From NCBI RefSeq assembly GCF_014042165.1, contig NZ_JACDZE010000001.1:372001-436000 (forward strand): DNA of 64,000 nucleotides, written 5' to 3'. Both the position numbers and the translations under genes were made by a program. Position 1 is the first letter of the stretch. The number at the start of each line of letters is the position of its first letter. This document shows, in pieces, positions 62,759-64,000 of the stretch. Source of the stretch: Moheibacter lacus (GTDB lineage Bacteria > Bacteroidota > Bacteroidia > Flavobacteriales > Weeksellaceae). The notes under the pieces were generated by a model. It worked only from the letters and a program-made list of their open reading frames with translations. It ran no database searches and had not been told where the DNA came from.

Positions 62759-63634
62759 TCAATTCACCACTACCCTATCAGGCTCCACATGAATAAGGAC
62801 ATCGGCTATTTCCGGCAACCTCTTCCTAACTTCATCTTTGAGATTATGCGCAATGGTATGGCCTTGCATCACCGTAAAATTGGCATTGACGATCAAATGC
62901 AGGTCGACATAATAGACCATCCCCATCTTTCTGACATGGATTTTCTCGATGGCAATGACATCTGAAACCGACTTTGAGATTTGGATAATTTCGTTTGACA
63001 ATTCTTCATAAATCTGTTCGTCAGAAATTTCACTGATGATCGGTTTAAAAATTCGATAAGCATTGTAAATAATGATCCCTGAAGCAATCAAGGCCGCAAC
63101 ATCATCTGCCGCCTCAAATCCATCACCAAATAAAATCGCCACCGAAATCCCGACGAATGCCAAAACGGATGTAATCGCATCACTCCGATGGTGCCAAGCA
63201 TCTGCTTTTAAGGAAGAACTATTGGTTTCTTTGCTTTTCCGCATGACGTAATGGAAAGCCAATTCTTTGAAAAGAATGATTCCGCCGAGTACAAAAAGCG
63301 TGAAAACTTTCGGACCTTCATGTGGCGTTTGGATGTTTTGGATACTTTCGTAGGCAATTACCGTCGCTGAAATCACTAAAAACCCGATAACCGCGAAAGT
63401 GGACAAGGTTTCAAATCGACCATGTCCATAAGGATGATTTTCGTCGGGCGGTTTGGTCGAATATTTCAGTCCGATCCAAACGAGAATCGAAGCAAAAACG
63501 TCAGCAGTCGATTCAATCGCATCTGCAATCAACGCATAAGAATTTCCCAAAACACCGGCAACGAATTTAATTGACGCAAACGCAATGTTGCCGAGAATAC
63601 TGAAAACCGAAGTTTTAATCGCTTCTGAACTCAT
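62759..63634 (-). CDS. Cation diffusion facilitator family transporter
   Basis: A 291-aa inner-membrane antiporter with about six helices. Metal-site motifs: LIADAIESTADVFAS near residue 35 (Asp pair) and KADAWHHRSDAITSV near 140 (His/Asp). A cytoplasmic C-terminal domain follows (KIHVRKMGMVYYVDLHLIV). It exports Zn2+ or a similar divalent cation. The first site reads D-x3-D rather than H-x3-D, as in Fe/Mn- or mixed-specificity members. Confidence 0.88.
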   Translation of the reverse strand: MSSEAIKTSVFSILGNIAFASIKFVAGVLGNSYALIADAIESTADVFASILVWIGLKYSTKPPDENHPYGHGRFETLSTFAVIGFLVISATVIAYESIQNIQTPHEGPKVFTLFVLGGIILFKELAFHYVMRKSKETNSSSLKADAWHHRSDAITSVLAFVGISVAILFGDGFEAADDVAALIASGIIIYNAYRIFKPIISEISDEQIYEELSNEIIQISKSVSDVIAIEKIHVRKMGMVYYVDLHLIVNANFTVMQGHTIAHNLKDEVRKRLPEIADVLIHVEPDRVVVN

Positions 63635-63649
63635 GTTTTTCTTTTCTAA

Positions 63650-63684
63650 TAAAAAACCTCAAAGATTTGAACTTTGAGGTTTTA
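63650..63684 (-). terminator. Terminator after pruA
   Basis: AAAACCTCAAAG ... CTTTGAGGTTTT hairpin with a T-run on the minus strand, between pruA and the transporter gene. Confidence 0.85.
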
Positions 63685-63701
63685 TGTTTGAATGATCTAA
63701 T

Positions 63702-64000
63702 TTAATCTTTCGCTAAAAACGGATAGCGGTAATCCTTTGCCGGAACAAAGGTTTCTTTTACCGTTCTCACGGAAACCCATCGCATCAAATTCATCGCTGA
63801 ACCAGCTTTATCGTTTGTTCCGGAAGCTCTCGCTCCACCAAATGGCTGTTGTCCTACAACAGCTCCGGTTGGTTTGTCATTGATGTAGAAATTTCCTGCC
63901 GCATTTTCCAAAGCTTTGATTCCTTGGTTTAACACATATCGGTCTTTGGCAAAAATCGCTCCTGTCAATGCATAATCAGAAGTCGTATCGACCAATTCCA
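63702..64000 (-). CDS. pruA: L-glutamate gamma-semialdehyde dehydrogenase (partial, C-terminal end)
   Basis: The last ~99 codons of a gene that continues beyond the window. ELVDTTSDYALTGAIFAKDR, GNFYINDKPTGAVVGQQPFG and GGARASGTNDKAGS are the C-terminal signatures of delta-1-pyrroline-5-carboxylate dehydrogenase, with YRYPFLAKD at the end. It oxidises P5C to glutamate in proline breakdown. Confidence 0.93.
   Translation of the reverse strand, partial: ELVDTTSDYALTGAIFAKDRYVLNQGIKALENAAGNFYINDKPTGAVVGQQPFGGARASGTNDKAGSAMNLMRWVSVRTVKETFVPAKDYRYPFLAKD

Overview
The window is a chromosomal segment of a Bacteroidota bacterium, most likely class Flavobacteriia. The evidence is seen in the sequence: a type IX secretion/gliding block (porU-porV facing gldJ-murF), secreted proteins with C-terminal T9SS sorting domains, low G+C, weak ribosome-binding sites, and many promoters with the Bacteroidota -7 element TAnnTTTG. 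I cannot fix the family or genus. Most genes are core housekeeping genes. Both ends are cut inside genes (porV on the left, pruA on the right).

Layout. 0-6.4 kb: the T9SS genes porV (partial) and porU, divergent from gldJ. 6.4-13.1 kb: murF, a decayed DUF922-like protein, a pRiA4b ORF-3-like protein, a CCA-adding/HD nucleotidyltransferase, two glycosyltransferases and a tRNA threonylcarbamoyladenosine synthase. 13.2-17.8 kb: a Kdo/LPS-kinase-like gene and two tandem DUF3857/transglutaminase-like paralogues, the second with an in-frame stop. 17.8-24.2 kb: a LuxE-like protein, a Na/Pi cotransporter, a probable amino-sugar recycling operon (AmgK-like kinase, RapZ C-domain, MurU-like nucleotidyltransferase) split by a four-helix-bundle cassette, and threonine dehydrogenase. 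24.4-35.9 kb: M13 peptidase, rhodanese, nth followed by a MITE-like element, a FabH homologue, a sigma factor with small partner genes, an NlpC/P60 lipoprotein, meaB, LD-carboxypeptidase, upp, yraN and two secreted proteins. 36-38.3 kb: a TPP riboswitch controlling a TonB-dependent receptor. 38.4-42.5 kb: secreted endonuclease I, rpsT, tRNA-Glu, an IS1-family remnant, purE and purK. 42.6-51.6 kb: an MsbA-like exporter, a lipocalin-like lipoprotein, queG, a secreted protein, an AraC regulator and hemACDE. 51.6-55 kb: an accessory cluster (WYL regulator, two predicted PD-(D/E)XK nuclease-fold proteins, one unknown). 55-64 kb: a GreA-like factor, an orphan T9SS-domain protein, tsf, rpsB, rpsI, rplM, a secreted concanavalin-like protein, a fused 2-oxoacid dehydrogenase E1, a structured intergenic repeat, a cation diffusion facilitator and pruA (partial).

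The most interesting candidates are: (1) the WYL-led cluster with two PD-(D/E)XK proteins at 51.7-55.0 kb, a plausible undescribed defence or DNA-processing module; (2) the four-helix-bundle gene bracketed by inverted TCCATC-type repeats inside a putative cell-wall recycling operon; (3) the coupling of an AmgK-like kinase and MurU-like enzyme with a RapZ glucosamine-6-phosphate sensor domain; and (4) a ~194-bp MITE-like element whose target duplication coincides with the nth stop codon. All functional statements are from reading the sequence and family knowledge. No database search was run.
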